Assembly: GCA_027604685.1 (NCBI GenBank)
Contig: JADHYX010000004.1
Location: forward strand, 9,606-73,605
Direction: 5' to 3'
Length of the DNA: 64,000 nucleotides
Source of the DNA: Lobulomyces angularis
Lineage: Eukaryota; Chytridiomycota; Chytridiomycetes; Lobulomycetales; Lobulomycetaceae
The position numbers and the translations under genes are program-made. Shown one piece after another: positions 1 to 12,649 of this stretch (within the stretch, counting starts at the first letter, position 1; every line of letters starts with the position of its first letter). The notes under the pieces were generated by a model, which was given only the letters and a program-made list of their open reading frames with translations, had not been told where the DNA came from and made no database searches.

Positions 1-975
1 AAAAAAAAAAAAAAAAATAAAAAAAATTTTTTTTAAATATAATATCATGAACAAACTAATTACATCTAATTACACATCTATTAATTATATACATCAAATT
101 CGTTTAGTGTTGTAATCTATACTACTTTTCTTAAAATTTGAATGTTTCAATTCCCTGCTAAACTTGGGCAACCAATTTACTGGAACTCACAATTTTGGAA
201 CGAATGAAAAAACTTAAAAAACTCAAGTTCTGAGGTGAAACTATCAGAGAAATTGGTACTGAGAAGTTTTAATGAAAAACACTTCTTTCTGCCCAGTTTG
301 TCATTCAAAACACCACTTCTATTTAGTGAATGAAAAAAAACAGAATAAAAGTATTATATAATAGGTTTTTTATGATTTATTGGTATATACTTATGATCTC
401 TATTAATATAGTATCAATTGTGCATAATATTGAATTGTAGAACTTACTATTTATAAATATCTTCCATTCAAGTATAAAATTTTGGTAATTGAAGCATACA
501 TTTTTAAAATAACCAGTAATTTTTAAAAAATTAATTCCAATCAAATGAAAAGAAAATAAAAGTTAAAATAGATATTGTAAAAACTATTTAATAAAATTTT
601 TTTAGTTAGGAATTCTAAAAGGAGTGCTTTTTTTATTTATTTTTGATGATCAGAAAATTACTCGAACTTAAAAATTTATATTTTTTAAAAAAAAAAAACT
701 ATGGTATAAAAAAAAAAAAGGTTTTAAACTAAGCTCTAAAATCAAAAATACAAAATATCAAAAAAAAAAAAAAAATATATAATAAAATAAAAATATATAT
801 ATAAAATAAAGAAAAAAATAAAAATAAAAATTAAAACTAACGTGTTCATTTTTTTTAATAATTTACATACTATGTCATGAAATTTTAAGTTGTATAGTTA
901 TGTGGTCGAAGTCTCTTCTAGTTGTTTACTAAATAAAAATTGATAATAAGTTAAAATTTTTCAAAAAGAAAATAA
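1..975. other. Intergenic, no gene seen
   Basis: Very AT-rich sequence with long A and T runs, notably the first 35 bases and 680-840. I read both strands and found no convincing exon, RNA gene or repeat array. It lies downstream of the phosphodiesterase stop codon, so it may hold that gene's 3' UTR. Confidence 0.6.
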
Positions 976-3888
976 TTACTTTTTCCAATATTCTCTATTT
1001 TCAGCAATATTTCTAAATCCAGGAAAGATATCTTCCTCATTCATGTAATTATCCCATACTTCATAAAGCGGAGTGGCGATGTAATCAATAAAACCAACTT
1101 GACTTTTACTTACTATACAATTGTTTCTGTCCATAAACATTGATACTGGTATATTTCTTTTTTTTTCCTCATCTCCCTTTAATATATAATATTTAAAACA
1201 TCAAAACTGTGGAAAAAACTACCTGTATCCAAAATTCATCCATCACCAGTCCTGCCCACTTTTTACATAAATGCAATGGTCTAGAAGAATTGGCAATATC
1301 ACCGCATTTAATTGCAATATCCATGATAAGTTGACGATCCTTTGGATCTTTAAAATCTAAACCAGAACCAGATGTCTTATTTTTAAATTTTGATATGTAT
1401 TCAAAGTGTCCTGACATATCTGTTGCTAAGACCATAGTTAAAATGCTCTGTCTAATGGACTTGAATTTTTCTTTTGGAAGTTTTGAAAATATATTACAGT
1501 TTTTTCCATACAGAATCAATTCAAATGCCTTTGCACAATGATAATGTTCCAAAACCGCGGAATCATTGTATCGTATTGCCAACTCACTGTAAGTGTTTAT
1601 TAAAAAAGCATTATTTTGTCCAGGATGATCAAAATCATGTATTAAAGCTGCAATTATTCCTGAAAAACAATCCTATTTAGAAAATGCCTTACGTTAACAC
1701 CAAAACACATGAATATATTTTAAAATATTGTTTACATCGATCCCGACAAGTTCATTTAACCCAAGTACACTTAAAAAATAATGGACCGCATGCATCACAT
1801 CTGCAGCATGTGTTGAATTGTGATACGGATTTGGCTATTAAAAAAATAAAATTAAAATTAAAAAAAGAAAAATTACCTTGTAACCAGCTTCCAATTGTTT
1901 TAAAAAATTTCTGAAAATTGAATCATCTATTTGATATATCTCTAAAAATCCATACTTTGCAAATATATGATATGCCAAATAAAAGATTGGTTGTCCTAAA
2001 ATAAAAGAAAACAAAAAAAAAAAAAATAAAACGTTACATTAAATAAAATTAAAATATTTTACCCATTGTTGCATCGTATAGCTCAAAAATATCAAAATCC
2101 CACGAATCACAGCCTTTTAAAATATCTTCTATTTGTGAGCTGTTACTATTTATACAGAAAAAAAAAAATAATCAAAGATTAAATTTTTAAAGTTTCCAAA
2201 ATTATTATTAATAATATTTACGGTTGAATCTCTTTTACAATAACTTCTTTTAAATCACTAAAAAAAATAAAACAAATGTTAGTTAAAAAGATATGAAAAG
2301 AATTAAATTTTAAAATACCAGACATCCAGGTTTTCAATGGATTTTTGTTGGGAAACCCCTGCTGTTTGATTCAAAACCATAGCGTTTAACCATTTATTTA
2401 CCTCACTATCACCATTTCCTTCTTTAAAAAACGTCGGTAAAAATAGCTGATTTGAGGACAAAATTTCAATAACGTGATCCAAATTTTCCATCATTTCAGC
2501 ATCAAAATCTAAAACAAAATTTTAAAAAAAATTAAAATAAAGATATTATAGATATAAAAACAAAATACCACTGGAAAGTTGAATGCCTTTTATAACCTTT
2601 ATTACTTTAGTAATTGGAGAATCTAGATCTAAATTAGTTTCTTTATTAAGTGCCTTTAGTTGAACTTTTAAATCAGCATTAATTTTTGTTAAATTAGTTA
2701 AATGGTTTTTTCTATCCAGTAGACTAAATGCGTATTCTTGTATAAAACGCTGTAGCATCCATAAAGCACTACCAAGAAGAAGTATACTTATTCCAAATGT
2801 AACTTCAATATTTTGAGACAGTACTAAACCATCAATGTAGTAACATTTTTTCCCAATTAAAATCACTTCATAACCATCATTTTCCGCTGGACAAGGATTT
2901 TCTACATCAGCACTTGCTTGTTGAAGAAAACGGTATGACATATCAATCGCAAAAGCCAACACTGGTTGTGTTGTGCTATTTAAGTCATAATATGCGTAAT
3001 ATTGCATAATTACAATAGCGATATATGTACCTTTTTTTTTTTTAAATAACTAATTATCAAATTTCTTTTTTTACCGGAGTAGCATAATACAGCATAAATA
3101 ATATGACGCTCTATTTTACTCTGACCCAATTGTAGTGTAATTGACATTGTGGTAATAAACCACAATATTGAACATATCATATGTGCTTCCCTTGCTAAAA
3201 CTTGAAATATTGCATAAGGAATGAAGCTAATGTATAGTGGGATTAAAGAATCTGGTTTTAAAATGTGAGTTATTCGCGTGATTTGCCATGCAGAATATGC
3301 AGAAAAGCCGTCTGGAATCATAAAAAAATTTATAGATAAACATCCTTCTATTTTTTATTTTTTTTACAAAGAGGTAACGTCCAAAACCAAAGAGTGATCC
3401 AAGAGACGTAAGATGCAATTATTAGTAGAGCACCGAACCACACATAATGTATAGCCCACTAATGAAAGTAGTTTTTATTAAATAATTTACAAACTCTAAA
3501 CTTAACCTGCATTAGAATATCTCTGTTTTGTAAGTCAAAAGGGTCAGTGTCTATCATATGAATTCTGCTACTCCCTCTACTACTTTGTTTTTTTCCACCA
3601 CTTACAATAAGGATAAGGTTAATAAAAAACATTTTTTTATTACGAATGATTTGATGTAGTCTCCACTATTGCACTATGATTTTTGATCATACCATGATTT
3701 TCCTTATCTGAAGTTTCACTAAATTTTGATGAATGATTATGTATTAAAGATTTGACATTCGTGGGTGAGGATTGTGGTTCATTAGTTGATGATATTTGTT
3801 CTTTTTGTTGTGGTATCGAACTTGTATTGTTCAATATTATTGTAGGAGTGCCTGCTGTAGGGTTATGTGGTGTCTGTTCTGCTGGCAT
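976..3888 (-). CDS. Membrane-anchored class I 3',5'-cyclic nucleotide phosphodiesterase
   Basis: Multi-exon gene hydrolysing cAMP and/or cGMP. The C-terminal half carries the full PDEase_I signature: YHNSTHAADV (1,770-1,810), the metal-binding HDFDHPG (1,625-1,650), LATDMSGHF, the distal Asp in CGDIANSSRP, and the invariant Gln in KSQVGFIDY near 1,100. The end is EYWKK then TAA at 976. The N-terminal half (2,550-3,520) has about five to seven hydrophobic helices, then a charged coiled-coil-like linker (2,600-2,720) leading into the catalytic domain. The start at 3,888 (MPAEQTPHNP) opens a polar, Ser/Thr/Asn-rich cytosolic-looking tail. Soluble PDEs lack such a membrane block, so this enzyme probably acts at a membrane. 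Substrate preference cannot be read from sequence. Introns are short with GT-AG ends; exon edges in the N-terminal part are approximate. Confidence 0.9.
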
Positions 3889-4856
3889 TCTCTCAATTTT
3901 TTTTTTTTTTTTTTTTTTATTATTTTTCCTTAAGTTATTCTATTTTATTTAATGTATTTTGATTTTTAAAATTATAATTGAATATTTTTTATTTTTTATT
4001 TTTTTTTTTATTCTATCCAATCAAAAAAAATAATAATTCGCGATGCGGACTTTAAATAAAAAAATATTCGTATCATACATTCTACAGTTTCTTAGAAATG
4101 TTGAAAAATAGATTTATGTTAAAAAAGAAAAAAATTAATAACAATTAAGTTATAATTAAGGATATTTTTACTTTATAAAATAATTGGTTGACTTCGCCAA
4201 CAGAATTTCACTCTTAAGTCAACATGTAAAGAAAGAATTTTATTTTGTAACAGTCAGTTATCACTATGCTCTTGAAAATAATTGATAAAAAGTTTTGAAT
4301 CGCATTATAAATAATTTTTTGACTTATATAGAATTTGCAATCTAAACTATTGATTTTAGCAATATGACCGATTTCTAATATATATAATCTTCCAATCAGT
4401 TTTCAAACACTGAAACATTTGTAGAAATTAATATTGTTGGTAAAATTGAACTATCTCCATTGAAGCTACATTTTCGGTACATTGCTTAAATTTTAGCAAT
4501 TTCAAGAAAAAAAAAGTAGAATTAATAGTTTAAAAAAAATTCATTTTTATTTTAATAAAACACTATCTAAAAAAATTGTAAAGAAAAATCTTGTCAAGTT
4601 AAATGTTTTGAGTTCAAATAGAATTGGCAAGTGATAAAAAAGTTTCATGGTCTCTTGCAGCAAAATGACGCACTATAAACTTGATTGTCTCTTGATTTGT
4701 GGTACAGGAAACTGAATTTTTGTTTATTCCCAACTAACTTTCAAAATACTAAAGATATCTATTAATAGACTTCTTTATAATCAACACTGTTGTTTGAGTC
4801 ATTTAAATTTGTTATTTATTTTGTGTAACACAAGCATAAATATTTATTTGGATAAT
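3889..4856. other. Intergenic between divergent PDE and SGTA genes
   Basis: About 970 bases between two divergently transcribed genes, so it should hold both promoters. Apart from T runs at 3,900-3,920 and 3,990-4,010 I see no distinctive motif, exon or RNA gene. Confidence 0.6.
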
Positions 4857-6044
4857 ATGAGCAACAACAGTGCATTAGAAACTAGAAAGAAATTAGCATA
4901 TTCAATTTGCGATTTTCTTAATCAGTCAATTAAAAACAATACTATTGAAGATGATCACAAGGAAGGAATTGAAGGTAACTTTTTAATTGACACTTTTCTT
5001 TAATTGGTCTTCGTAGTTGCCGTCCAGTGCATCGCAGAAGCTTTTAGCTTCGATTTAGAAAAGGATCAAGGCAACTATTCTATAAAGCCAGCTACTCTTT
5101 TAGGTGTATTTGAAGTTTTTCAAAAAACTCAAAAAAATTTGGAAAATTCTAATACAAATAGCAATCAACAATCTGCAGAATCTGATTTGGAGAAAAAAAA
5201 AAAAAGTGAGTTATTAAAATCTAAAGGAAACAAGAAAATGGCAGAAAAAAACTACAAGGAAGCAATTGATTTTTATACTCAAGCCATTGAAGTTGATAAT
5301 CAAAATGCGGTGTTTTATGCTAACAGGTATTTTTTTAAAAATTATAAATATCCAGGCTAATTAACCGTATTAGGGCTGCAGCACACTCTCAAAATGGAGA
5401 TCACGCAAATGCAGTAGTTGATTCAAAATTAGCAATTGAAGTTGACCCAGATTACAGTAAAGCTTACAGTCGCATGGGGTATAATTATAAATTTTTTTTT
5501 GATGGATTAATGGTATCTGAAAAGGCATGCTCAATTTTGTATGGGGGATTATAAAGAGGCAGTGCAATCTTATGAGAGTGGGTTAGCATTAGACCCAGAA
5601 AATCAAACTATGAAGCAATCTCTAGCATCGGCTAAAGCTAAGTTAAACGAAAAATCTTCCACAACAAAAGGAGAGCAAAAATCAACTAATCCACTGGAGG
5701 CTCTAGGGCTAGGTTTACCAGGAGGTGCTGGTGCCGGTGGAATGCCTGGTGGCATGGATTTTGCTTCAATGATGAGTAACCCCGCATTAATGAATATGGT
5801 TTGCAGAATAATGCAATTAATTCTTAATATTTTTTAGGCACAACAAATGATGTCCAATCCCAATATGGCAGGCCTTTTAAATAACCCGGCAGTTTCATCT
5901 ATGGCTCAAAATTTGATGTCCAATCCTGGTGCCTTGTAATATTACAAATTTTTTAAAGTTTTAAAAATTTTTTTTAGAGAAAATTTGATGAAAAATCCAG
6001 AAGCAATGAAAATGGCCTCAGATCTTATGGGTAAAAAAGATTGA
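4857..6044 (+). CDS. SGTA: Small glutamine-rich TPR co-chaperone (SGTA type)
   Basis: Six-exon gene encoding about 323 residues. Introns at 4,975-5,016, 5,327-5,373, 5,479-5,524, 5,799-5,837 and 5,936-5,977 restore a single frame. The N-terminal helices, including the KEGIEVAVQCIAEAF segment, match the SGTA dimerisation domain that binds the GET/BAG6 machinery. The middle has a TPR block (KSKGNKKMAEKNYKEAIDFY, then DHANAVVDSKLAIEVDPDY and GDYKEAVQSYESGLALDPEN), the Hsp70/Hsp90 tail clamp. The C-terminus is Gly/Met/Asn-rich with repeated MSNP and NNPAV motifs, as in the SGTA client-binding region. The role is cytosolic triage of tail-anchored and misfolded membrane proteins. The ATG at 4,857 follows an A/T-rich leader and begins MSNNSALETRKK. 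The TGA stop at 6,042 supports the standard genetic code. Confidence 0.92.
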
Positions 6045-6269
6045 AATTTTGCGAAGTCATTTTTAATTACTATTTCAAAATTTTGATCTATTGTTAGTTT
6101 TATCTACTTTTATCTTAAAAAATATAAAATTTATAATTTTTTTTTTAAAATTGCTAAGTTTTTAGACCCTAATTTAAAAAAAAAAAATAAAAATAAAGTC
6201 TTACTGGTAAGTAATAACAATTTTTCTAGAAAATGAGAATTGTTATGACTTTTTAGCTTTAAACAATCT

Positions 6270-7908
6270 TCAAGAAATTAAATTTTTCATATTTAATCTT
6301 GATGGGTAACAAAGTATTACAGGATACACAACAGTAATTAATGCACACATAATCCAAACCGCGACAGTATATACATTATCAGTGGATTTTGTAGAGTCAC
6401 TAGTATTTAAAAATTGAGGTACATTAAGATCTAAAAAAAAAAAAAAAAAATTCATACAATATAACTGAACAAATAATGCCTAGTAGTTGCCCCGACATCC
6501 ACATGAGAGATATAGTAAGTCCTTCCCCAACTCCACTTTTCCTTGTTAATGTAGAAGCTAGTTCCAATATAGCTAAAAGTGTTATTTATATTCATTTAGA
6601 AAATAAATTTATATAGTGCGGATGGTATTTACCAGGAAGCAGAGCCATAGTTGCAATTCCCATTGTTGCTGAAATCACGCAAAGAACTGGTAAAATATTT
6701 TTGTGTGTATATGAAAACGCAAAAGCAAAGTAACTTAAAATGATCACTGGGATTCCAAATTTTATAACATTTAAGTGCTGCTTTGTTTTATCAACAATCA
6801 CACCAAACACTGCAGCAGAAATTATTCCGCCAAATATTAGTACAGCTCCAATAATTCCTGCGTCATCATTGGAATATTCATATGGACTAATAAAAAACTT
6901 GTAAAATATAAATATTAATAAATAAATTACCTAATAAATTGAGTCACATATACTGAAAAAGAATTAAAGAGGCCAACTCCTACGGCAAACGTTATTGTTA
7001 ATAGCCAATAATATTTGATTCCTATCAATGTTTTCAGAGTTTTGTAGAAATTTTCCCTTTCATTTTTAACTTCAAGATTACCAAAATTGGGATTTTTGCT
7101 TAGTAGAAGTAAAGAACATATAATTATAAAAATTGAACATAATATAGAAACTCCAAGTAAAAAAGGTGCAAAGTCTTCTTTACTCATAACTAAAAATGGA
7201 ACAGCTAAAAACGCTATCGCTCCTCCTAATGGACTTCCAATTGTCATCAGACTTGTTACCAAACCTCTCTTTTTTGATTCAAAAAAGTCGAAAGCAATCT
7301 AAATTATTATAAAGTTTAGAATAACCTCTTGAAATATTACATCACCTTGGTGGGAATATTTAAAAAGAATGGTTGGGAAAATCCACAAAGAGCTTGCCCT
7401 TAAAAAATGAAAATAAGCTCTATGTATTATTGCTTTAATAAAATGCAACCTATAAATTCCAATGCAACCAAAAATTCTCCAGATGCAAGAGTGCCAAAAT
7501 ATCGAAACCAACATCCAAACGCTTGAATTAATGCACCAGTAATTAAGCTAAATTCAACGGTATTAGAATTAATTTCCAATTACTAGTTTTAATGCCTTTA
7601 CCAAAATCGGATGCCTTTTTTATCAATGCAATATGCAGAGAGAAAACCTGTGAAAAATTAGCAAAAATTTGAAGTAAAAAATGAAATTTAGCAAATACCA
7701 CCAGGTATATACATTAGAAAAAATACTATATTTAGGTAATTTAGTAAAAGTAGACTGTTCTGTAAAAATTGTGTAGAAATGTTGGGGATGGTGGAAAAAG
7801 TGAGCCTAAATCTGGATATCAAAACATGAAGTTAAATAATACATACCAAGTGATGGAATTGACAAAATTCAAAGTGAAAGTTAACAGCACTAGAACCCAG
7901 TTCAACAT
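6270..7908 (-). CDS. Major facilitator transporter of the SLC49/FLVCR family
   Basis: Multi-exon, roughly 12-helix MFS protein. It opens MLNWVLVLLT followed by NFVNSITW, matching the helix-1 pattern of FLVCR/DIRC2 proteins. Helix 4 gives FGCWFRYFGTLASGEF, close to the family's GCWIRY motif. The next exon has the SQPFFLNIPTK segment (family: QPFLLNxPxK), and the central loop has ESKKRGLVTSLMTIGSPLGG. The C-terminal half has GVIVDKTKQHLN, an MFS GxxxDxxxxxx loop. Animal SLC49 members move heme, choline, ethanolamine or pyridoxine; the substrate here cannot be assigned. The start at 7,908 is the first ATG after an acceptor-like TAG, so a short upstream exon is possible. Exons are separated by short introns near 6,460, 6,570, 6,900, 7,300, 7,560 and 7,690. 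Confidence 0.8.
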
Positions 7909-8657
7909 GCTATTTTTGAATTAATAAAAAAGAGAATATGGATTTTGGTTCAATTATTGAAGGAACACCACCAAAGCAAAAGCTTTTTTTTAGAAAGGTG
8001 GGGGTAAACAAATTTGGCCTAATTTTTTTTTTCTGAAGTATTTTGAAATTCAAAAAATTACAGGTTTTAATTTTTTTTTAAATAAAATTTATTTGTTTTT
8101 TAAAAAAAATATTTTAAAATATTTAAATTGAATATTTTCTTTTTTAACAAAACTTATTTTTTTATTTTTTCTATATTTGCTTTTTCCAACAATGTACAAA
8201 TTTCCTTGCGTTGCACAAAAAAGTTCATTGAATGTAAATTGTAAAAGCACTTTGTTAAACACTTCTATTCACTTGAGTACTTGACTTACTATTCTTGGAT
8301 GATTTTAAAAATACTTGATAAATTTACAGTGTAAATACTACCGTGATATTGGTCATCAGAAGTAGAATAATAAAAAATGAATAATTCAGTATAAAATAAG
8401 TAAAAATTCTTTAATAATATTTATAAGTCTTTAATTAATTTTTAATTCAATTAAATTTTTAGTTTTTAATCCTTTTTGATATTTTCTTCATTTTTTGGAA
8501 TTATTTGAATTTTTGTGTAACATACAGCACTTCGTATAAATTTTCTTTTAATAGTTGTTTTAACTTTAACAAAAACATTATAACAACCTATTAATTACAA
8601 TTAATAACATCAGTAACACATATATATTTGGTCGTCATCTTTTGAATAAAAGTTAAA
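7909..8657. other. Intergenic between divergent SLC49-like and LIG4 genes
   Basis: About 750 AT-rich bases expected to carry both promoters. An ATG at 7,938 opens a 30-codon plus-strand frame, but nothing supports it as a gene. No RNA gene or repeat was seen. Confidence 0.55.
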
Positions 8658-11600
8658 ATGACTGATGATAACTCTGCAAAACCTCAACTAGATTCTTTAA
8701 TAACATTTTCTCACATAGTGAATTTGTTTCAAACTTTAGAAAAAAAAAAAGGGAAAAAACAAGATGTTCTTATTGGATTTCACCAATTTTGGAAAAAGAG
8801 AGATAAGCATTCACAAACATACCCATACATACGTTTATTATGTCCAAGCTCTGATCGTGAGAGAAATACTTACGGCTTAAAAGAGTTGACCCTTGCCAAG
8901 GTAAAGCCTTTTCTTTCTATTTGCCAAATATAAAGGTTTTTAGCACTACGTTAAGGTGCTGGGATTAGCCAAAAATTCCGCTGATGCAACCATTTTAACT
9001 CATTGGACTAAGCCTAGCTCGAATAAAGCAGTATAATTAACACTTTGAATAAATTTTCTCCTTTAATTTTTTAGTCTAGCAGTGTAGGCTCATTTTCTAA
9101 TAGCCTTTATGACATATTATCAAATAGATGTGTTGTTCAACATGGAACCATTACAATCAGTGATGTCAATAAGAAATTAGATGAGTTATGTTTAAATCAA
9201 GAACGTGAAAGTCAAGAGGAAGTTTTAAGGTACTTTTACATGAATTGTACCGCCGAGGAACAAAAGTGGATAGTTAGAATAATCTTAAAAGGTAACTTTT
9301 AAATTTTCCATATTTTTTATGAGTAAACTTTCATACTGTCTTATTTTAGACCTTAAAATCGGTAAAGCTGTACTTCTTAACAGGTGAATAACTGATAGTA
9401 CTTTTTCTCATAGGGATATCTGCTGACACAGTTTTAACGCATTACCATCCTGATGCATTAGAACAATTTAATGTTACCAATGACTTAAAGAAAGTTGCAG
9501 TTGAATTAATGGATTATGATGTCAGAGTTCCTGCTCCTCAAATCTCTTTATTTAATGCTTTTACCCCCATGTTAAGTCAGAAAACTTCTATAGATGGTAC
9601 AAAATACTTTTATTTTGCATATATTAATTACCTGTAGATGTGTTAAAAGCTATGAAAGGAAACACCTTTTGGGTGGAAACAAAATTAGATGGTGAAAGGA
9701 TACAGATGCATAAAGATGGTTTCAAACTCAATTATATATTTTTTTAATGATGCCATAGGTTCCAACTATCAGTGGTTTAGTAGAAAATCGCATTCCTATA
9801 CCTATTTATATGGCTCCCATGAGTCGGAAGGTGCGCTGTGTAACCTAATTCATAAATCTTTTCGAAACGAAGTAAAAAAGTAAAAACTTTGCATATTTTT
9901 TTCCCATCAAAGCTTCAACTATTTTAAATTAGTTGCATCTTGGATGGTGAAATGCTGGCATTAAATACGGAAACTGGAAGATTTTTACCTTTCGGAAATT
10001 TGAAAACTGCGGCACTTGGTTACATTTAAAAATACTTGAAGTTTACTAATTTAGCCAGACGCAAAGGCGAATGGTTTAAATGCCAAATTAAGACCATTTT
10101 TTAGAGTTTTTGACTGCTTGTTCCTTAATGGGAAGTGTATCATGGAATCTCCACTAGAAAAGCGTTATGTAATTTTGATTTTTTGATTATTTACACTTTG
10201 ATTCTAATAGGGTTTTATGTTAAAAATTTTTGAACCACAAAAGAATATTTTTGATGTTGTACCTCACGCTGAAGGAAACACAGTTGAAGATGTAATAAGA
10301 TTGTTAGACGAAAGCATGTTAAAATTAGAAGAAGGTAGCGCCACTAATTTATTCTGTTATTAATTTATTGTAAAACAGGTATAATAATAAAAAATCCTTT
10401 ATCCTTATACAAGCCTTCTTCCAGAGGAGAAGATTGGCTGAAATTAAAAGCTGATTATATGGATTCAATTGGTGATAACCTTGATTTGTTGATTGTTGGA
10501 GGTATTTTTAGTTTTTTATAGTTGGTAATGTGTAAATATAAATAGGTTCTTGGGGTGAAGGGAGAAGAGGAGGAAAATTATCAAATTTTTTACTTGCTGT
10601 TTTTGATGAGGATAGAAAAAAATTCATATCTTTAGGAAAGTGTGGCTCTGGGTATAATTATCAAGTATGTATTCTTTCTAGATGATGAACCAATTTATTC
10701 ACATAGGAATTGGATGAAATATTGCGAGTTACAGAAGGTAAATGGAAACTATACAATGCAAAAAACCCCCCTTCTTGGTTAATTCATGACTATGATAACA
10801 AAAATAGAGAAAAACCAGGTATTCCAATACTTAAGCTTACTGAAAAACTGTTTTCGTTAAAAGATATGGTGATATCTCCAGAACATTCAAAAATAGTTGA
10901 AGTTTTATGTGCAGAAATTGTTGTAACTGATATGTATGAGTGTAATTTTACATTACGATTTCCGCGATTCGTTAAACTTAGAGAAGATAAAGGTCATGAT
11001 GACTGTCTCACATTTTTACAGTTAAAAGAAATAATTAGGCACACCAGGGGAAAGCTTCGTAGCCGCACAGCTAAAAGTTTACATGAAGAATCCATAAGGA
11101 AAAAACGAGTAATTGCTCCAAGAACTGTGATAGGAGTTAGTGTTGAAAACTTGGCAGTAAATGTTAAAGAAATTGAAAAAATTGGGATTATTTTTAAAAA
11201 TCTGGAATTTTGTGTGTTGGCAGATGGAATTGAATTTAAATTGAACGACAAATTTCAAACTAAACATGATGTAGAACGGGTGATTATTGCAAATGGTGGG
11301 AATGTTGTACAGAACCCTGTAAGCACTACCAACTTTGTGGTCTCAGATAAATTAAGTACTAAACATATTGTTCGGATAATTAATATATAATTTAGCCGTG
11401 CGAGTGAATAATCTAATTAGCGGGAAAAGATTTGATGTAATCCGAACTAACTATATTTATAACTGTTTAAATGCGGGTGAAGTTATTCAGTTGAATTCAA
11501 GGTTTGATCTGCTTTTTTTTTTTTATGAACATCAATTTTCAAGATATTTACTCTTTGCAACCGATTTCACCAAAGCAAAATTAAATTCCATTGCAGATAA

Positions 11601-12252
11601 ATATGGTGACTTATATGAAGAACAGTTGACAGAAAGCTCACTGAAAGAGGTAAATATTGATGCTATTTTAGTCTTTTTATATTTTGTGCAGTTATTTTTC
11701 TCTATGGATATGACCTCAATTGAAAAAAAGTACAGAGAGAGTGAAGAATTTCAATATCGTGGATTGAAAAAGAAGCGCAGAAAAACAATTTTAGAAATAG
11801 AAGAGCGTTATTTTGGTTTGACCCCAAATCCTGGAGGATTGTTTAGAAGAGTAGTTGCATATTTGGATTCCTCTACTACTATAAAAGTTTCACCAAATTT
11901 TATTCAAGAAAATTTTTGTGATGATAAAGTTTCTTTGATTAGTCCGGAAGACGAGAGTTACTTACATTTGGAAAATAAGCGGGACTCAGATTTGGAAATT
12001 TCTCGTTTAATTTTATTATCTAAAGGAGCCTCTGTGGTAGACGTTTGGTGTGAAGATGTTACTCATTTAATATTGGATGATGATATTGAGTCAACCACAT
12101 TAGATCGATTTTTAAAAATACTTACTAGTCTTAAAGATAGGCACGAAAGAAGACCTCATATTGTATACAAAAACTGGATTAAAGACTGTTGCTATAACGA
12201 AACTCTGCTACCAGAAGAAAATTACAGGCCAAGATCTTCTGCAATAAGTTAA
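8658..12252 (+). CDS. LIG4: ATP-dependent DNA ligase IV (non-homologous end joining)
   Basis: Multi-exon gene, about 900 residues, sealing double-strand breaks with XRCC4. The N-terminal DNA-binding domain ends with DRERNTYGLKELTLAK, typical of LIG4. The adenylation motif KLDGER (near 9,682) supplies the catalytic lysine. It is followed by the YQWFSRKSHSYT segment (motif III), CILDGEML, the OB-fold stretch with KLKADY (motif V, near 10,445), and WLIHDYDNKN. Two C-terminal BRCT domains follow: one spanning 11,170-11,500, the second from 11,880 to the end (WIKDCCYN). The in-frame TAA near 11,390 sits inside a 40-nt intron (11,356-11,395); removing it joins VVSDKL to TVRVNNL, which matches LIG4 BRCT1, so the gene is intact. 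The ATG at 8,658 gives MTDDNSAKPQ, with the domain starting about 15 residues later. Confidence 0.95.
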
Positions 12253-12649
12253 GTTGTTGACTACATAACCAAAACATTTTCAATCCCTAAAACAAAAAAT
12301 ACTAGAAAATACTAGAAATAATTATATTGAAGGGGAAGCTAGTAATAAGCTTTCTGTAATGCAATTTAAACATTTTCAAATATTATTGAAATCATTAATT
12401 AGATTGCTGAATTGAAAAAAAAGGTTCTTAAATTAACTTGTAATGTGTCAAAAAGTTCATAGTTAATGTAATCTTTAAAAAATTTCAAGCCTGTCTTTAT
12501 TAACTGTTAAGTTTTAAAGAAATTACTGGTGATTCGCTAAGAAATCATAATTTTTTTATTTTGCAATAGACGCTTAAATTAATTTTATTTTGATTTGTTT
12601 TATTGGCCATTGTGAAACAATTAAAGTTAAAATAGCAGCAATGTTTCGT
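12253..12649. other. Intergenic between convergent LIG4 and ABHD10-like genes
   Basis: Convergent 3' ends. AT-rich, with no exon, repeat or RNA gene seen. It should hold both polyadenylation signals. Confidence 0.6.

Noticed and set aside
2546..3520. Possible rhodopsin domain fused to the phosphodiesterase
   Set aside because: No retinal-binding Lys in a helix-G-like context was seen; kept only as a membrane block of unknown fold.
7938..8036. Short plus-strand frame starting MDFGSIIEGTPPKQ
   Set aside because: About 30 codons, no continuation through a plausible intron, and no similarity recognised.
11386..11400. Apparent premature stop splitting DNA ligase IV into two genes
   Set aside because: A 40-nt GT-AG intron at 11,356-11,395 restores the frame and the BRCT alignment.
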